A stretch of DNA of 64,000 nucleotides from an uncultured Oscillospiraceae bacterium (GTDB taxonomy: Bacteria > Bacillota > Clostridia > Oscillospirales > Acutalibacteraceae), in assembly GCA_900555015.1 (NCBI GenBank), contig USJL01000005.1, forward strand, positions 1 through 64,000. Direction: 5' to 3'. The notes beneath the pieces are model-generated. The model was not told the origin of the DNA. It was given only the letters and a program-made list of their open reading frames with translations, and did not search any database. This document shows, piece after piece, positions 22,777 to 31,215 of the stretch. The stretch's first letter is position 1. Every line of letters starts with the position of its first letter. The position numbers and the translations under genes were made by a program.

Positions 22777-23671
22777 AGCACTTGCACCAGGCGAAAATAA
22801 AAAGCCTACGTTCAGTATGATGATCAACTCTGATGGTTATCAAAAAATGATTAACAATACACTTGGCGATCCGAATCGTTGCAAAAGGTTTGTTGCATCA
22901 ATCACATCGGCTGTTGCTAATACGCCTGCACTGCAGGATTGTCAATCAAGTTCAATTCTTGCAGGAGCATTACTCGGTGAAAGCCTTAATCTTTCACCAA
23001 GCCCTCAGCTCGGACAGTTTTATCTTGTTCCATTCAATGATAAAAAAGCCGGTGTGAAAAAGGCACAGTTTATTCTCGGATATAAAGGTTATTTGCAACT
23101 CGTTATGCGCAGCGGTCAGGTTAAAAAAATCAACGCTGTTGAAATTAAAGCAGGCGAACTCATTAAGTTTGACCCTCTTAACGAGGAAATTGAATGTAAA
23201 CTCATTGAGAATTGGAATGAGCGTGAGGCTGCTGAAACAATCGGTTATTATGCTTTCTTTGAACTTACAAACGGCTTTAGAAAAGCTATTTATTGGAGCA
23301 AAGAACAGATGATGTCACACGCCGACAAATACAGCATGGCGTTTTCACGGCAGGCATATATCAACATTCAGGAAGGTAAAATTCCCGAAAAAGATATGTG
23401 GAAATATTCTTCATTCTGGTACAAAAACTTTGACGATATGGCTAAAAAAACTATGCTTCGTCAGCTTATTTCAAAGGGCGGTTGTCCTATGTCAACAGAA
23501 ATGATGACGGCTTATGAAAAAGATAATTCATTTAATGAGGTCGACAATAACGGTGATGTTATTACAGTTCCTGAAAGCAATGTTGAGATTACAACAGACC
23601 CTTCACAGCTTACGCAGCCTGAGGCAACAGATGTTGTGGAAGCAATAAATTTGGATGATATCAATGAGTAA
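22763..23671 (+). CDS. recT: RecT-family single-strand annealing protein
   Basis: 302 residues. The RecT core is clear: NPNRCKRFVASITSAV-like N-terminus, SILAGALLGESLNLSPSPQLGQFYLVPF, then FILGYKGYLQLVMRSGQVKK, FELTNGFRKAIYWSKEQM and the WYKNFDDMAKKTMLRQLISK signature. The last 50 residues are acidic and variable. RecT anneals single strands during phage recombination and replication. The start follows GGAAGGGG. No RecE or YqaJ exonuclease is nearby; the next gene is an MBL-fold protein that may take that place. Confidence 0.93.
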   Translation: MSNSKALAPGENKKPTFSMMINSDGYQKMINNTLGDPNRCKRFVASITSAVANTPALQDCQSSSILAGALLGESLNLSPSPQLGQFYLVPFNDKKAGVKKAQFILGYKGYLQLVMRSGQVKKINAVEIKAGELIKFDPLNEEIECKLIENWNEREAAETIGYYAFFELTNGFRKAIYWSKEQMMSHADKYSMAFSRQAYINIQEGKIPEKDMWKYSSFWYKNFDDMAKKTMLRQLISKGGCPMSTEMMTAYEKDNSFNEVDNNGDVITVPESNVEITTDPSQLTQPEATDVVEAINLDDINE

Positions 23672-24362
23672 TATTGATTTTAATATCATATCGACCGGCT
23701 CACAGGGTAATGCCGTAGTTATACATAAGTTAATACTTATTGACTGCGGTGTTCCCTTTAAGGCACTGAAACCCTTTTATGAGGATTTTAAACTCGTTTT
23801 ATTAACACATATTCACTCAGACCACTTCAATAAGACCACAATCAAAAGACTTGCATCTGAAAGACCTACATTAAGGTTTGCATGCTGCAGTTGGCTTGTA
23901 GGTCCTTTGGTGGCTTGTGGAGTGAATAAGAAAAATATTGATGTTCTTAAATTTGATACAAGTTATGGTTACGGAGTGTGCAATATTATTCCGGTACCGC
24001 TTGTACACAATGTTCCAAATTGCGGTTATAAGATACATTTTTCTTTCGGAAAGGTATTTTATGCAACCGATACAAATAATCTGAACGGCATTGTTGCTCA
24101 CCATTATGACCTTTATATGATAGAGGCAAACTATGAGGATGATGTTATTCAGGAAAAGATTAAGGCAAAAAAGGCAGCAGGCTTATATCCATACGAAACG
24201 CAGGTATTAAAGAATCATTTGTCAAAGGCAAAATGTGATGATTTTATATGCCGAAACTGTGGACCAAAAAGTGAATACTGCTACCTGCATTGCCACGATG
24301 ACAGCAAAGACAAAGAGGTTTTTTCAGATGAAAATAGCAACGGCGAAGATACTGAGGGCTGA
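23664..24362 (+). CDS. MBL-fold metallo-hydrolase beside recT
   Basis: 232 residues, overlapping recT by 8 bases. It shows the metallo-beta-lactamase elements GSQGNAVVIHKLILIDCGVP, the metal motif THIHSDHF (HxHxDH), PVPLVHNVPNCGYKI, YATDTNN and a late His (LKNHLSKAKCDD). The C-terminal tail is Cys/His-rich (CRNCGPKSEYCYLHCHDD). Phage MBL-fold proteins beside RecT are thought to be nucleases partnering the annealase; the substrate is not proven. All metal ligands look present. Confidence 0.8.
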   Translation: MSNIDFNIISTGSQGNAVVIHKLILIDCGVPFKALKPFYEDFKLVLLTHIHSDHFNKTTIKRLASERPTLRFACCSWLVGPLVACGVNKKNIDVLKFDTSYGYGVCNIIPVPLVHNVPNCGYKIHFSFGKVFYATDTNNLNGIVAHHYDLYMIEANYEDDVIQEKIKAKKAAGLYPYETQVLKNHLSKAKCDDFICRNCGPKSEYCYLHCHDDSKDKEVFSDENSNGEDTEG

Positions 24363-24981
24363 TGAAAATAAAATAATCCTTCAACCTGATGAAAACATTA
24401 ACAGAGAAATTCTGCAAAAGCAGATTACTACTGTTGAACTTCGCCTTGATGACGGCAGAACAATATCAATAGAGCAAAGAAAGAAAATATTTGCTTTGAT
24501 TCGTGACATAGCCCTTTGGAGCGGACACGAGCCAGAGGACATACGTTGTTTTTTACAATGGGATTTCATCTGCAGGAAAGGCTATGAATGGTTTAGCCTT
24601 TCTGATGTTGATATGACAACTGCCAAAGAATTTATTACATACTTAATAACCTTTTGTTTTGTTTGGAATGTTCCTACTAAAGATACGCTGCTTAATCAGA
24701 CAGATGATATAGGCAAATACCTGTATCTTTGCTTGGAACACAGAAAATGTGCAATATGCAATAAACACGCAGAGGTACACCACGTTGACCGTGTTGGAAT
24801 GGGAAGGAACAGAGAAAAGATAGTACACATTGGATTGTTGGCTATTGCTCTTTGCCCTGAGCATCACGATATGGCTCACATAGACGAAAAGGCTTTATTT
24901 GAACAGTATTTTATTTATGGAATAAAGCTTGACAAGTACCTCTGCGACAGGCTCAATCTGAATACAAAAGAACGGAGGTGA
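24328..24981 (+). CDS. Putative HNH nuclease (phage HNHc type)
   Basis: 217 residues from the ATG at 24328, ten bases after GAGG; it overlaps the MBL gene by 35 bases. The C-terminal half holds the HNH/zinc site: CAICNKHAEVHHVDRVGMGRN, then HIGLLAIALCPEHHDMAH. The N-terminal half has the helical pattern seen in lambda NinB/Rap-neighbourhood nucleases. It probably nicks recombination or packaging intermediates. Family placement is by motif only. Confidence 0.75.
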   Translation: MKIATAKILRADENKIILQPDENINREILQKQITTVELRLDDGRTISIEQRKKIFALIRDIALWSGHEPEDIRCFLQWDFICRKGYEWFSLSDVDMTTAKEFITYLITFCFVWNVPTKDTLLNQTDDIGKYLYLCLEHRKCAICNKHAEVHHVDRVGMGRNREKIVHIGLLAIALCPEHHDMAHIDEKALFEQYFIYGIKLDKYLCDRLNLNTKERR

Positions 24982-24985
24982 CATA

Positions 24986-25771
24986 TTGGCCCGACCTTGT
25001 AAAACTGGGTTGGATTTCTTCTCGTTTGATTGTGTGCTGGATGATAAGTTAAGGCTTATAGAGGCTGAATTTGGGTCTAAAGGATTTACAGTAGTCGTCA
25101 AACTCTGGCAAAAGATATACAGGGATAAAGGTTACTACTGCGAATGGAATGATGATTTAATGCTTCTTTTTGCGACTGATGAGGTTACAGACTGCGGTGT
25201 TAATTTGGTAAATGAAATAGTGCTTGCTTGTATTAGAAGGCACATTTTTTCTAAAGAACTCTACGAAAAATATCACATATTAACTTCACGTGGTATTCAA
25301 AAACGCTATGCAATGGCAACAGCGGAAAGAAAAAGAGTTGATTGGAAAAAAGAGTACCTTTTGATTGATGTACCTAAAAATTCAGTTATTAGTGCCGATA
25401 ACTCAATAAATCCACCGAATAACTCAATAAATCCACCGAATAATCCACAAAGTAAAGGAAAGGAAAGTAAAAGAAAGAAAAGTAAAGGAAATAACATAGT
25501 TCCAAGTGAGATTTCATCCGCTTTTTCTGCTTTTGTTGAAATGCGTAAAAAGATTAAAAAGCCTTTGACTGATTATGCTATTGAATTGTCAATAAAAAAA
25601 CTTGAAGGTTTTGCACCGGGGGACTATCCAACTCAAATTGCAATACTTAATCAAAGTATAGAGCATTGTTGGCAAGGTTTATTTCCATTAAAGGAGGATA
25701 GCAATGGAATCCATAACAGAGATGTTAAGCAAAATGAATCTCCCGGAAAACACACGGGTACTTACATTTGA
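24986..25771 (+). CDS. DUF4373 (Lin1244-like) replication protein
   Basis: 261 residues with a TTG start five bases after GGAGGTGA. The N-terminal 100 residues (GLDFFSFDCVLDDKLRLIEA, GFTVVVKLWQKIYRDKGYYC) are the DUF4373 winged-helix domain of phage replication initiators. A linker with a tandem NSINPPN repeat and a Lys-rich segment follows, then a C-terminal helical domain. It precedes a DnaC-like loader, the usual order of initiator and loader, so it likely recognises the phage origin. Confidence 0.8.
   Translation: MARPCKTGLDFFSFDCVLDDKLRLIEAEFGSKGFTVVVKLWQKIYRDKGYYCEWNDDLMLLFATDEVTDCGVNLVNEIVLACIRRHIFSKELYEKYHILTSRGIQKRYAMATAERKRVDWKKEYLLIDVPKNSVISADNSINPPNNSINPPNNPQSKGKESKRKKSKGNNIVPSEISSAFSAFVEMRKKIKKPLTDYAIELSIKKLEGFAPGDYPTQIAILNQSIEHCWQGLFPLKEDSNGIHNRDVKQNESPGKHTGTYI
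25400..25441 (+). repeat. Tandem 21-bp repeat inside the replication gene
   Basis: Two exact 21-bp copies starting AACTCAATAAATCCACC, at 25400-25420 and 25421-25441, followed by a partial third. In frame they encode NSINPPN twice. It could be a linker repeat only, or an origin iteron within the initiator gene. Confidence 0.7.
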
Positions 25772-26534
25772 TGAACAGTTACAACAACAAGTTGACTGGT
25801 ATAACGCAAGGGAGGGAAAACTTGTTGGTTATGATTGTCGTAAATGCAAGAATAAGGGTTATATCGCTAAACTCCGTGATAGAGAAGAAGTCTTAATTGA
25901 ATGTGACTGTATTGAACACAGAAAACATTTAAGGAAGTTACGCCAAAGTGGACTTGAACAATCAATTGAAAATTATACATTCAAAAGTTTTATTGCTAAA
26001 ACTGAATGGCAAAAGACAATGAAAAGAATGTGTAAAGATTATTTTGATAATGCGAAATTCGAATGGCTTTTCTTAGGCGGTCAAAGTGGATGCGGTAAAA
26101 CACATTTATGTACTGCGATATGTGGAAAATACCTTAAAAACGGTATATCGGTAATTTATATGATGTGGCGAGAAGATTCAACTACATTAAAACAGAGTAT
26201 TGCTAATAATCCTCAGTATTATGAAGACAAGATGAAAAGATATAAAAATGTTCCTGTCTTGTATATTGATGATTTATTTAAGAGCGGAAAAAACAAAGAC
26301 GGTGCTTTGGCTATATCACCTGCTGATATAAACCTTGCTTTTGATATTCTCAACTATAGAGCTTTTCGAGGAATGAAAACTATTATTTCATCTGAATTGA
26401 CTATTGATGAAATAAGAAAGGTTGACGAGGCAATCGCAGGAAGAATCTATGAATACTCTATATCTAAAAATTACGGAATAAGCATTGCTTATGATGATAA
26501 AAAGAATTATAGATTCGGAGGTACTAATGGCTAA
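25704..26534 (+). CDS. DnaC/IstB-like helicase loader ATPase
   Basis: 276 residues starting behind AAGGAGG inside the end of the DUF4373 gene. An N-terminal Cys cluster (CRKCKNKG ... CDC, residues 45-69) is followed by the AAA+ module: Walker A GGQSGCGKT (125-133), Walker B VLYIDDLF, and a sensor-like TIISSELTIDEI with AIAGRIYEY (Arg finger region). It loads the replicative helicase at the phage origin. No helicase gene is seen, so the host DnaB is presumably used. Confidence 0.9.
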   Translation: MESITEMLSKMNLPENTRVLTFDEQLQQQVDWYNAREGKLVGYDCRKCKNKGYIAKLRDREEVLIECDCIEHRKHLRKLRQSGLEQSIENYTFKSFIAKTEWQKTMKRMCKDYFDNAKFEWLFLGGQSGCGKTHLCTAICGKYLKNGISVIYMMWREDSTTLKQSIANNPQYYEDKMKRYKNVPVLYIDDLFKSGKNKDGALAISPADINLAFDILNYRAFRGMKTIISSELTIDEIRKVDEAIAGRIYEYSISKNYGISIAYDDKKNYRFGGTNG

Positions 26535-27366
26535 ATCACATTCTTATATGCCTGATGATTGTAAAGAACTGTGTAAAGCTCTAACTTCTGTTAGTGACAG
26601 ATATTCTACTTGGCAAGTGTTTGAAGATTGGCTGAAAATTTCGGCAATATCAATTTCAAATGCTGTTGATTTACAATTCAGAGACGAGCGGGAGAAAGAG
26701 TATTTTGAAATTATCAAAAAATATAACAAGGACGAACTAAATCGTTTGGCTGATTGCCTTGGTATTCTTGTTGGCTCTCTCGATAAATCCTTTAACACAG
26801 TAGGCTATTATGATTTGCTTGGAAAAGTCTTTCACGCTTTAGAATTACACAACAAGTATCACGGTCAATTCTTTAGTCCCTTTCACATCTGCGAATGTAT
26901 GGGTAGGATGAATTTAGGTGATGGTGATTTGCTTGATGAACAGGACTTTATTAGTTGTTTAGAGCCTTGCATAGGTTCAGGAGGAATGGTACTTGGTCTT
27001 GCAAAAGCAATGCAGATTAAGGATTTCAACCCTCAACAACAATTAGTTGTAACAGGTGTGGATATTGATATCAAGTGCGTTTGTATGGCTTATCTGCAAT
27101 TATCATTATTTGGCATTCCTGCAGTTATAGTACATGGAAATTCATTAACTCTTGAAGAGTGGTCCGTGTGGCGAACACCTGCATATATATTAGGCTTATG
27201 GGAATTCAAAACAAAACATAAGGGCGATAGGTATCAAACTCAACCTAATATTATTGATGAAAAAGAAATAACCGTAACGGAAGACAATTCAGAAACAAAT
27301 AATGTACCACCAAAATTTGATATTGAATATTCTGTCAACCGAAACGGTCAAATGAGTTTATTTTGA
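26527..27366 (+). CDS. N-6 DNA methylase-like protein without a visible catalytic NPPY motif
   Basis: 279 residues from the ATG at 26527 behind GGAGG. Helical N-terminal part, then GQFFSPFHICECMGRM, motif I LEPCIGSGGMVLGLAKAM and VTGVDIDIKCVCMAYLQL, as in HsdM-like N6-adenine methylases. The expected NPP(Y/F) after the AdoMet fold is not present; the protein passes into a polar tail instead. It may bind AdoMet without methylating, or do another job. The C-terminus is GQMSLF, very like a sliding-clamp-binding peptide; the phage encodes its own clamp at 32565. Confidence 0.75.
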   Translation: MAKSHSYMPDDCKELCKALTSVSDRYSTWQVFEDWLKISAISISNAVDLQFRDEREKEYFEIIKKYNKDELNRLADCLGILVGSLDKSFNTVGYYDLLGKVFHALELHNKYHGQFFSPFHICECMGRMNLGDGDLLDEQDFISCLEPCIGSGGMVLGLAKAMQIKDFNPQQQLVVTGVDIDIKCVCMAYLQLSLFGIPAVIVHGNSLTLEEWSVWRTPAYILGLWEFKTKHKGDRYQTQPNIIDEKEITVTEDNSETNNVPPKFDIEYSVNRNGQMSLF

Positions 27367-27378
27367 AAGGATGATTTT

Positions 27379-27963
27379 ATGGAAAATACAACACTCTCAA
27401 CAAACCCTGCTATCAATATAGCAGAAAACGACGAGGAAATCAATGAAAAGATTGTGCAAGATGCTATTGAAAAACTTGATTCTGAGGCTGAAAGCGTAAG
27501 CGGACAGAATGTTCCGGCGATTGGCATTTACCATTTTGTAAGAGCTAAGGCGATCTCTGACGAAACATTTGCTCAGCAAGTACTCCAAAAGAAACTATCA
27601 GATTGTTTCTCATTTGTTATGGAACAATACAGGGAGCAAGCACTTAATATGGCAAAAGGGACAGGAACAAGAGATAACCCTGAGGTTGTAGGTATCGGTG
27701 CTTCTTCTGATGAGATTTTCAGTTATGTTGTTGATTTCTACACTTTAAGTGATGAAGAGTTAAAACAAAGAGCAGAAGAAAAGGCAACAGCTCGCAAAGC
27801 TAAAGCAGAAGCCGAAAAGAAAGAGCGACAGGAAAAGGCTAAAGCAGATGCGGAGGCAAAAGCTAACGCTAAAAAGAAAGCTGATGCAGAGAAAAAGAAA
27901 AAAGAAAAAGACAAGAAAAAAGCAGACGAAATGGCTGAACAGGGTCAACTGTCTTTTATGTAA
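27379..27963 (+). CDS. PcfK-like protein
   Basis: 194 residues. The N-terminal 130 residues (ending SYVVDFYTLSDEELKQRAEE) match the PcfK-like family known from conjugative plasmids and phages. The rest is a Lys/Glu/Ala-rich coiled coil, ending GQLSFM, a near match to the sliding-clamp-binding consensus. The PcfJ-like gene lies two genes downstream, so this is the phage version of a PcfK-PcfJ pair. Biochemical function is unknown. Confidence 0.75.
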   Translation: MENTTLSTNPAINIAENDEEINEKIVQDAIEKLDSEAESVSGQNVPAIGIYHFVRAKAISDETFAQQVLQKKLSDCFSFVMEQYREQALNMAKGTGTRDNPEVVGIGASSDEIFSYVVDFYTLSDEELKQRAEEKATARKAKAEAEKKERQEKAKADAEAKANAKKKADAEKKKKEKDKKKADEMAEQGQLSFM

Positions 27964-27976
27964 TCGGAGGTAATTT

Positions 27977-28534
27977 ATGATTGCATATAAAGGATTTGAT
28001 ATTGGACTTAAATGTCGAGGTTATCAATTTTCAGCTGATAAGGTTAATATTACCGAAAAAGCGAATTGTGCTCAAAACGGATTTCATTGCGCCGAAAATC
28101 CTTTGGATTGTCTTTCTTATTACAGTAATTGGAATAATGCTGAATATTGGATTGTAGAAGCTTATGGCGACATTGATGAGGATGATAGGGATAGCAAAAT
28201 CTCTTGCACTCATATAAAGCTTGTTAAAAAACTAACTCTAAAAGATTTCGTTGCAGAAGCACTTAAATATATCTACTCTCATCCGAAGCGTGAGAATGCA
28301 GATTATGTTTTTGAAAATGAAGCAGAAGCAGAAAATCTGTTTGTAATTTCCAGAGGACTTAATCCTATTGCTGCAGGCAAAAAAGGTACTATCTTAGGCT
28401 TTGCAAAAGAAAACGGTTATGGAAGGATCGTTGAAATTGCAATGCTTGAAATAGACGGTAAATGTTTCAAGGAAAATACCTTTTATGATATTCAAGGCAA
28501 TGAAGCATATCCTCAGTCTGGAGGCGCTAAATGA
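27977..28534 (+). CDS. DUF7666-like phage protein
   Basis: 185 residues, starting behind GGAGG. The N-terminus MIAYKGFDIGLKCRGYQF, NGFHCAENPLDCLSYY and the following acidic stretch (YGDIDEDDRDSKISCTHIK) match a family I know as DUF7666, usual in phages between PcfK and PcfJ-type genes. Function unknown. It overlaps the PcfJ-like gene by 4 bases. Confidence 0.6.
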   Translation: MIAYKGFDIGLKCRGYQFSADKVNITEKANCAQNGFHCAENPLDCLSYYSNWNNAEYWIVEAYGDIDEDDRDSKISCTHIKLVKKLTLKDFVAEALKYIYSHPKRENADYVFENEAEAENLFVISRGLNPIAAGKKGTILGFAKENGYGRIVEIAMLEIDGKCFKENTFYDIQGNEAYPQSGGAK

Positions 28535-30723
28535 ATAATAAAAAAGAATTATTAAAATTGCGTACCTTAAGACCAACAGACAAAATGATGAATATGGCTG
28601 CCAATGATGCTCCCATAATGAAGCCTGCCTATTGGAATAGAAAGTCGTATGTAAATATTTATAAACATAGCATTTTTATGCGCTGTCAGATACTTAACGG
28701 AATAATGAAAATTGCGTTATTTATGACTGAATATATGCGCTGTGGAAGCAGAGAACCGATTTATGAGATTTTCATTGATTATGAAAATGAGCAGTTTATT
28801 ACATACGATTGCAAAAAGAAAAAGTGGAGCGAAGCAATGCTAAGTAATCTTTCTTTTCCGGGAGCTTATGAACATTATGTTGAACGAAAAAGTTATATCA
28901 ATCCTGAAGGAAAAAAGAGCATAAAAAATCACCTGAAAGTTAAAACTGGAGATTTTCAAGGCATTGTTGAATATCAAGAGCGTGTTCGTGAAATTCAGTT
29001 GGATAAAAAACATAAGCGGATTACAGACCCGTGGGATGAGGATTTATCCCAAATCCCTGCATTACCTAAGGATTGGGATAAATGGGTACGGCGAGTCGGC
29101 ATAACAGATCATTATATTTTTTATAAGTATGAGCGTAACGGCGCCAAAGAAGGCTTTTGTACAAGGTGCGGAAAAACAGTACCTATTAAAAAAGCTAAAA
29201 ATGGCAAAGTGGCTACTTGTTCTTGCTGCAGAAAGCCTATTCAGTATAAAAGTTACGGCAAAATGGGCACTTGTTTTTACTCAAAAAAAGAGTTTGCATA
29301 TTTAATTCAGAAATGCCGAGATGGTTTTGTAATAAGAGAATTCAAAACACAAATTATGTTTAGAAAGGACATGGAAACTAAGCCTCAATATAGTTGCTTT
29401 GAGATACGAAGATGTATCTATGAGAATTTTGACAAAGCAAGGGCTTATGAATGGGGTGATTTTAAGCATAAAGAATTCCGTTGGGTTTCATCATTTACTT
29501 GTAGTCAATATGCAACCATGCAAGAAGGAAGAATATACGGAAAAACGCTGTGCGGAATTCCTCAGTTAAAAAGAACAGGAATGTTTGAAATGATAAAGCA
29601 TTCAGAAAAGATTGATCCTGAGGTTTATATTGCAATATATCAGCACAAGCCATATATCGAGCGTATTGCTAAGGCTGGTTTATATCAATTATGTTCTGAT
29701 TTTGTAAACAGAAATAATAGTTACAGCTCTCGTTATGACTCAGAAAAAATTATAGACGACAATTATGAACAAGGTGAGCTTCATAAATTGCTGAAAATTG
29801 ATAAGCAATTATTAAAAAGACTTCGTTGTGCTAATGGCGGTATTGCTTATTTGAAATGGCTGCAATATGAAAAAACACGAAATAAGTGCATATCTGACAA
29901 AACAATCAGTTGGTTTGTTAGCAATCAAGTTCAGCCTGATTCTATAAAATTCATTACAGATAGAATGAGCGAAAATAAAATCTGTAAATATATGAAACAG
30001 CAGATGCTTTTAAGTAAAGAAAAAGCCCAATTCATATTGAATACTTGGCAGGACTACTTAGAAATGGCAAAACGCTTAAACATAAATGTAGCTCAAGAAA
30101 TCAATTATCAGCCTCGCTACCTCGTTAATAAGCATAATGAATGTATCGAAAAGATAGGAAGTGCTGATACGGCCAGAGCCGCTAATGAAATCTGTGCGCA
30201 ATATCCGGATGTTGATAGTATTTGTCAAAGTATTGTTGATAAATATGAGTTTGCAGCTGAAAAATTCACCGTTGTTGTTCCTAAGCGTATTGAAGATATC
30301 CTCGAAGATAGTAACGAATTAAACCACTGTGTGAGTAGATCCCCTGACAGATATTTTGAACGGATACAGAACAGAGAAAGTTATATCTTGCTTCTTAGAA
30401 AAAGTAATAATCTTGATAAGCCTTATTACACTCTTGAGGTTGAGCCTAATGGCACAGTTCGTCAGACAAGAACAAAACATAATACTCAAGGAAAAGATAT
30501 TAAAGAAATCAAGGAATTTCTTATTGCTTGGCAAAAAGAAATTTCAAAAAGACTTACAAAAGACGATATGCTGCTTGGAAGCAAAAGCAATGAAATCCGC
30601 TTACGAGAGTATAAGGAGTTACGAGATAAAAAAGCAATCATACGGGGTGGAACATATCAAGGTAAATTACTTGCTGATGTATTGGAAGCTGATTTGCTTA
30701 TTAACAACAGGAGGTGCAGCTGA
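28531..30723 (+). CDS. PcfJ-like protein with internal zinc ribbon
   Basis: 730 residues, one of the largest early proteins. About residue 210 carries a zinc ribbon (CTRCGKTVPIKK ... CSCCRKPI). The C-terminal PcfJ domain (about 560-700) shows ELNHCVSRSPDRYFERIQN, YILLLRK, YYTLEVEPNGTVRQTRTKHN. The arrangement suggests nucleic-acid binding plus a small catalytic fold. PcfJ-like proteins occur in plasmids and phages with PcfK; their activity is unknown. The start follows TGGAGG. Confidence 0.8.
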   Translation: MNNKKELLKLRTLRPTDKMMNMAANDAPIMKPAYWNRKSYVNIYKHSIFMRCQILNGIMKIALFMTEYMRCGSREPIYEIFIDYENEQFITYDCKKKKWSEAMLSNLSFPGAYEHYVERKSYINPEGKKSIKNHLKVKTGDFQGIVEYQERVREIQLDKKHKRITDPWDEDLSQIPALPKDWDKWVRRVGITDHYIFYKYERNGAKEGFCTRCGKTVPIKKAKNGKVATCSCCRKPIQYKSYGKMGTCFYSKKEFAYLIQKCRDGFVIREFKTQIMFRKDMETKPQYSCFEIRRCIYENFDKARAYEWGDFKHKEFRWVSSFTCSQYATMQEGRIYGKTLCGIPQLKRTGMFEMIKHSEKIDPEVYIAIYQHKPYIERIAKAGLYQLCSDFVNRNNSYSSRYDSEKIIDDNYEQGELHKLLKIDKQLLKRLRCANGGIAYLKWLQYEKTRNKCISDKTISWFVSNQVQPDSIKFITDRMSENKICKYMKQQMLLSKEKAQFILNTWQDYLEMAKRLNINVAQEINYQPRYLVNKHNECIEKIGSADTARAANEICAQYPDVDSICQSIVDKYEFAAEKFTVVVPKRIEDILEDSNELNHCVSRSPDRYFERIQNRESYILLLRKSNNLDKPYYTLEVEPNGTVRQTRTKHNTQGKDIKEIKEFLIAWQKEISKRLTKDDMLLGSKSNEIRLREYKELRDKKAIIRGGTYQGKLLADVLEADLLINNRRCS

Positions 30724-30899
30724 TGCAAAAACAGAGAATATACAGCATAAAAAACAATTCACTTAGTGCTGAGGACAGGCTCGAAATTGCAAAAGGTCTT
30801 CTCAAAGCCGGTTACACTGTAAGGCTTGGCAGAGAAAAGCAAGGGAAAAGCAATACATATACTTATTTTATTGAATACTGGGAGGAAAATGATGAGTAA
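30723..30899 (+). CDS. 58-residue protein after PcfJ
   Basis: Starts at the ATG at 30723, overlapping the PcfJ stop by one base. The sequence is basic in the middle (GYTVRLGREKQGKSNTYTYF) and ends WEENDE. No family is recognised; the tight overlaps with both neighbours support translation. Confidence 0.6.
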   Translation: MQKQRIYSIKNNSLSAEDRLEIAKGLLKAGYTVRLGREKQGKSNTYTYFIEYWEENDE

Positions 30900-31215
30900 A
30901 CCTAAATATAGACCCGGTGAACTAATACATAGTATCGGTGAACTTTCAGAACAAGAATTCATTTATTGCTGTCATAAAATTTTGCATAAAGGTTGGTTTG
31001 AATCGTGGTCAATTATGTTAGCAAAATATTATATTTCGCATAACGCATTAAGAAGAGCATATCGCTTAAAAAACAAGGAATATTACTCAAATATGACTTA
31101 TGAAAAATATCTAAAAAAGTTTCATGTAAGCGATGGTTTACAAATGTTAAAAGGTGAAAAAGAATCTGATTTAAGACAATGTTATGAAAAATGGTTGGAG
31201 GCTGATGTTAAATGA
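30892..31215 (+). CDS. Small phage protein, unknown function
   Basis: 107 residues from the ATG at 30892, six bases after GGAGG (the adjacent ATG at 30889 is too close). Helical, basic and Tyr-rich (KYYISHNALRRAYRLKNKEY). It overlaps the DUF5131 gene start by 4 bases. No recognisable domain. Confidence 0.6.
   Translation: MSKPKYRPGELIHSIGELSEQEFIYCCHKILHKGWFESWSIMLAKYYISHNALRRAYRLKNKEYYSNMTYEKYLKKFHVSDGLQMLKGEKESDLRQCYEKWLEADVK

Noticed and set aside
25400-25441. Possible CRISPR-like or mobile repeat
   Set aside because: Only two exact 21-bp units in tandem without spacers, in frame within a gene; a protein linker repeat explains it.
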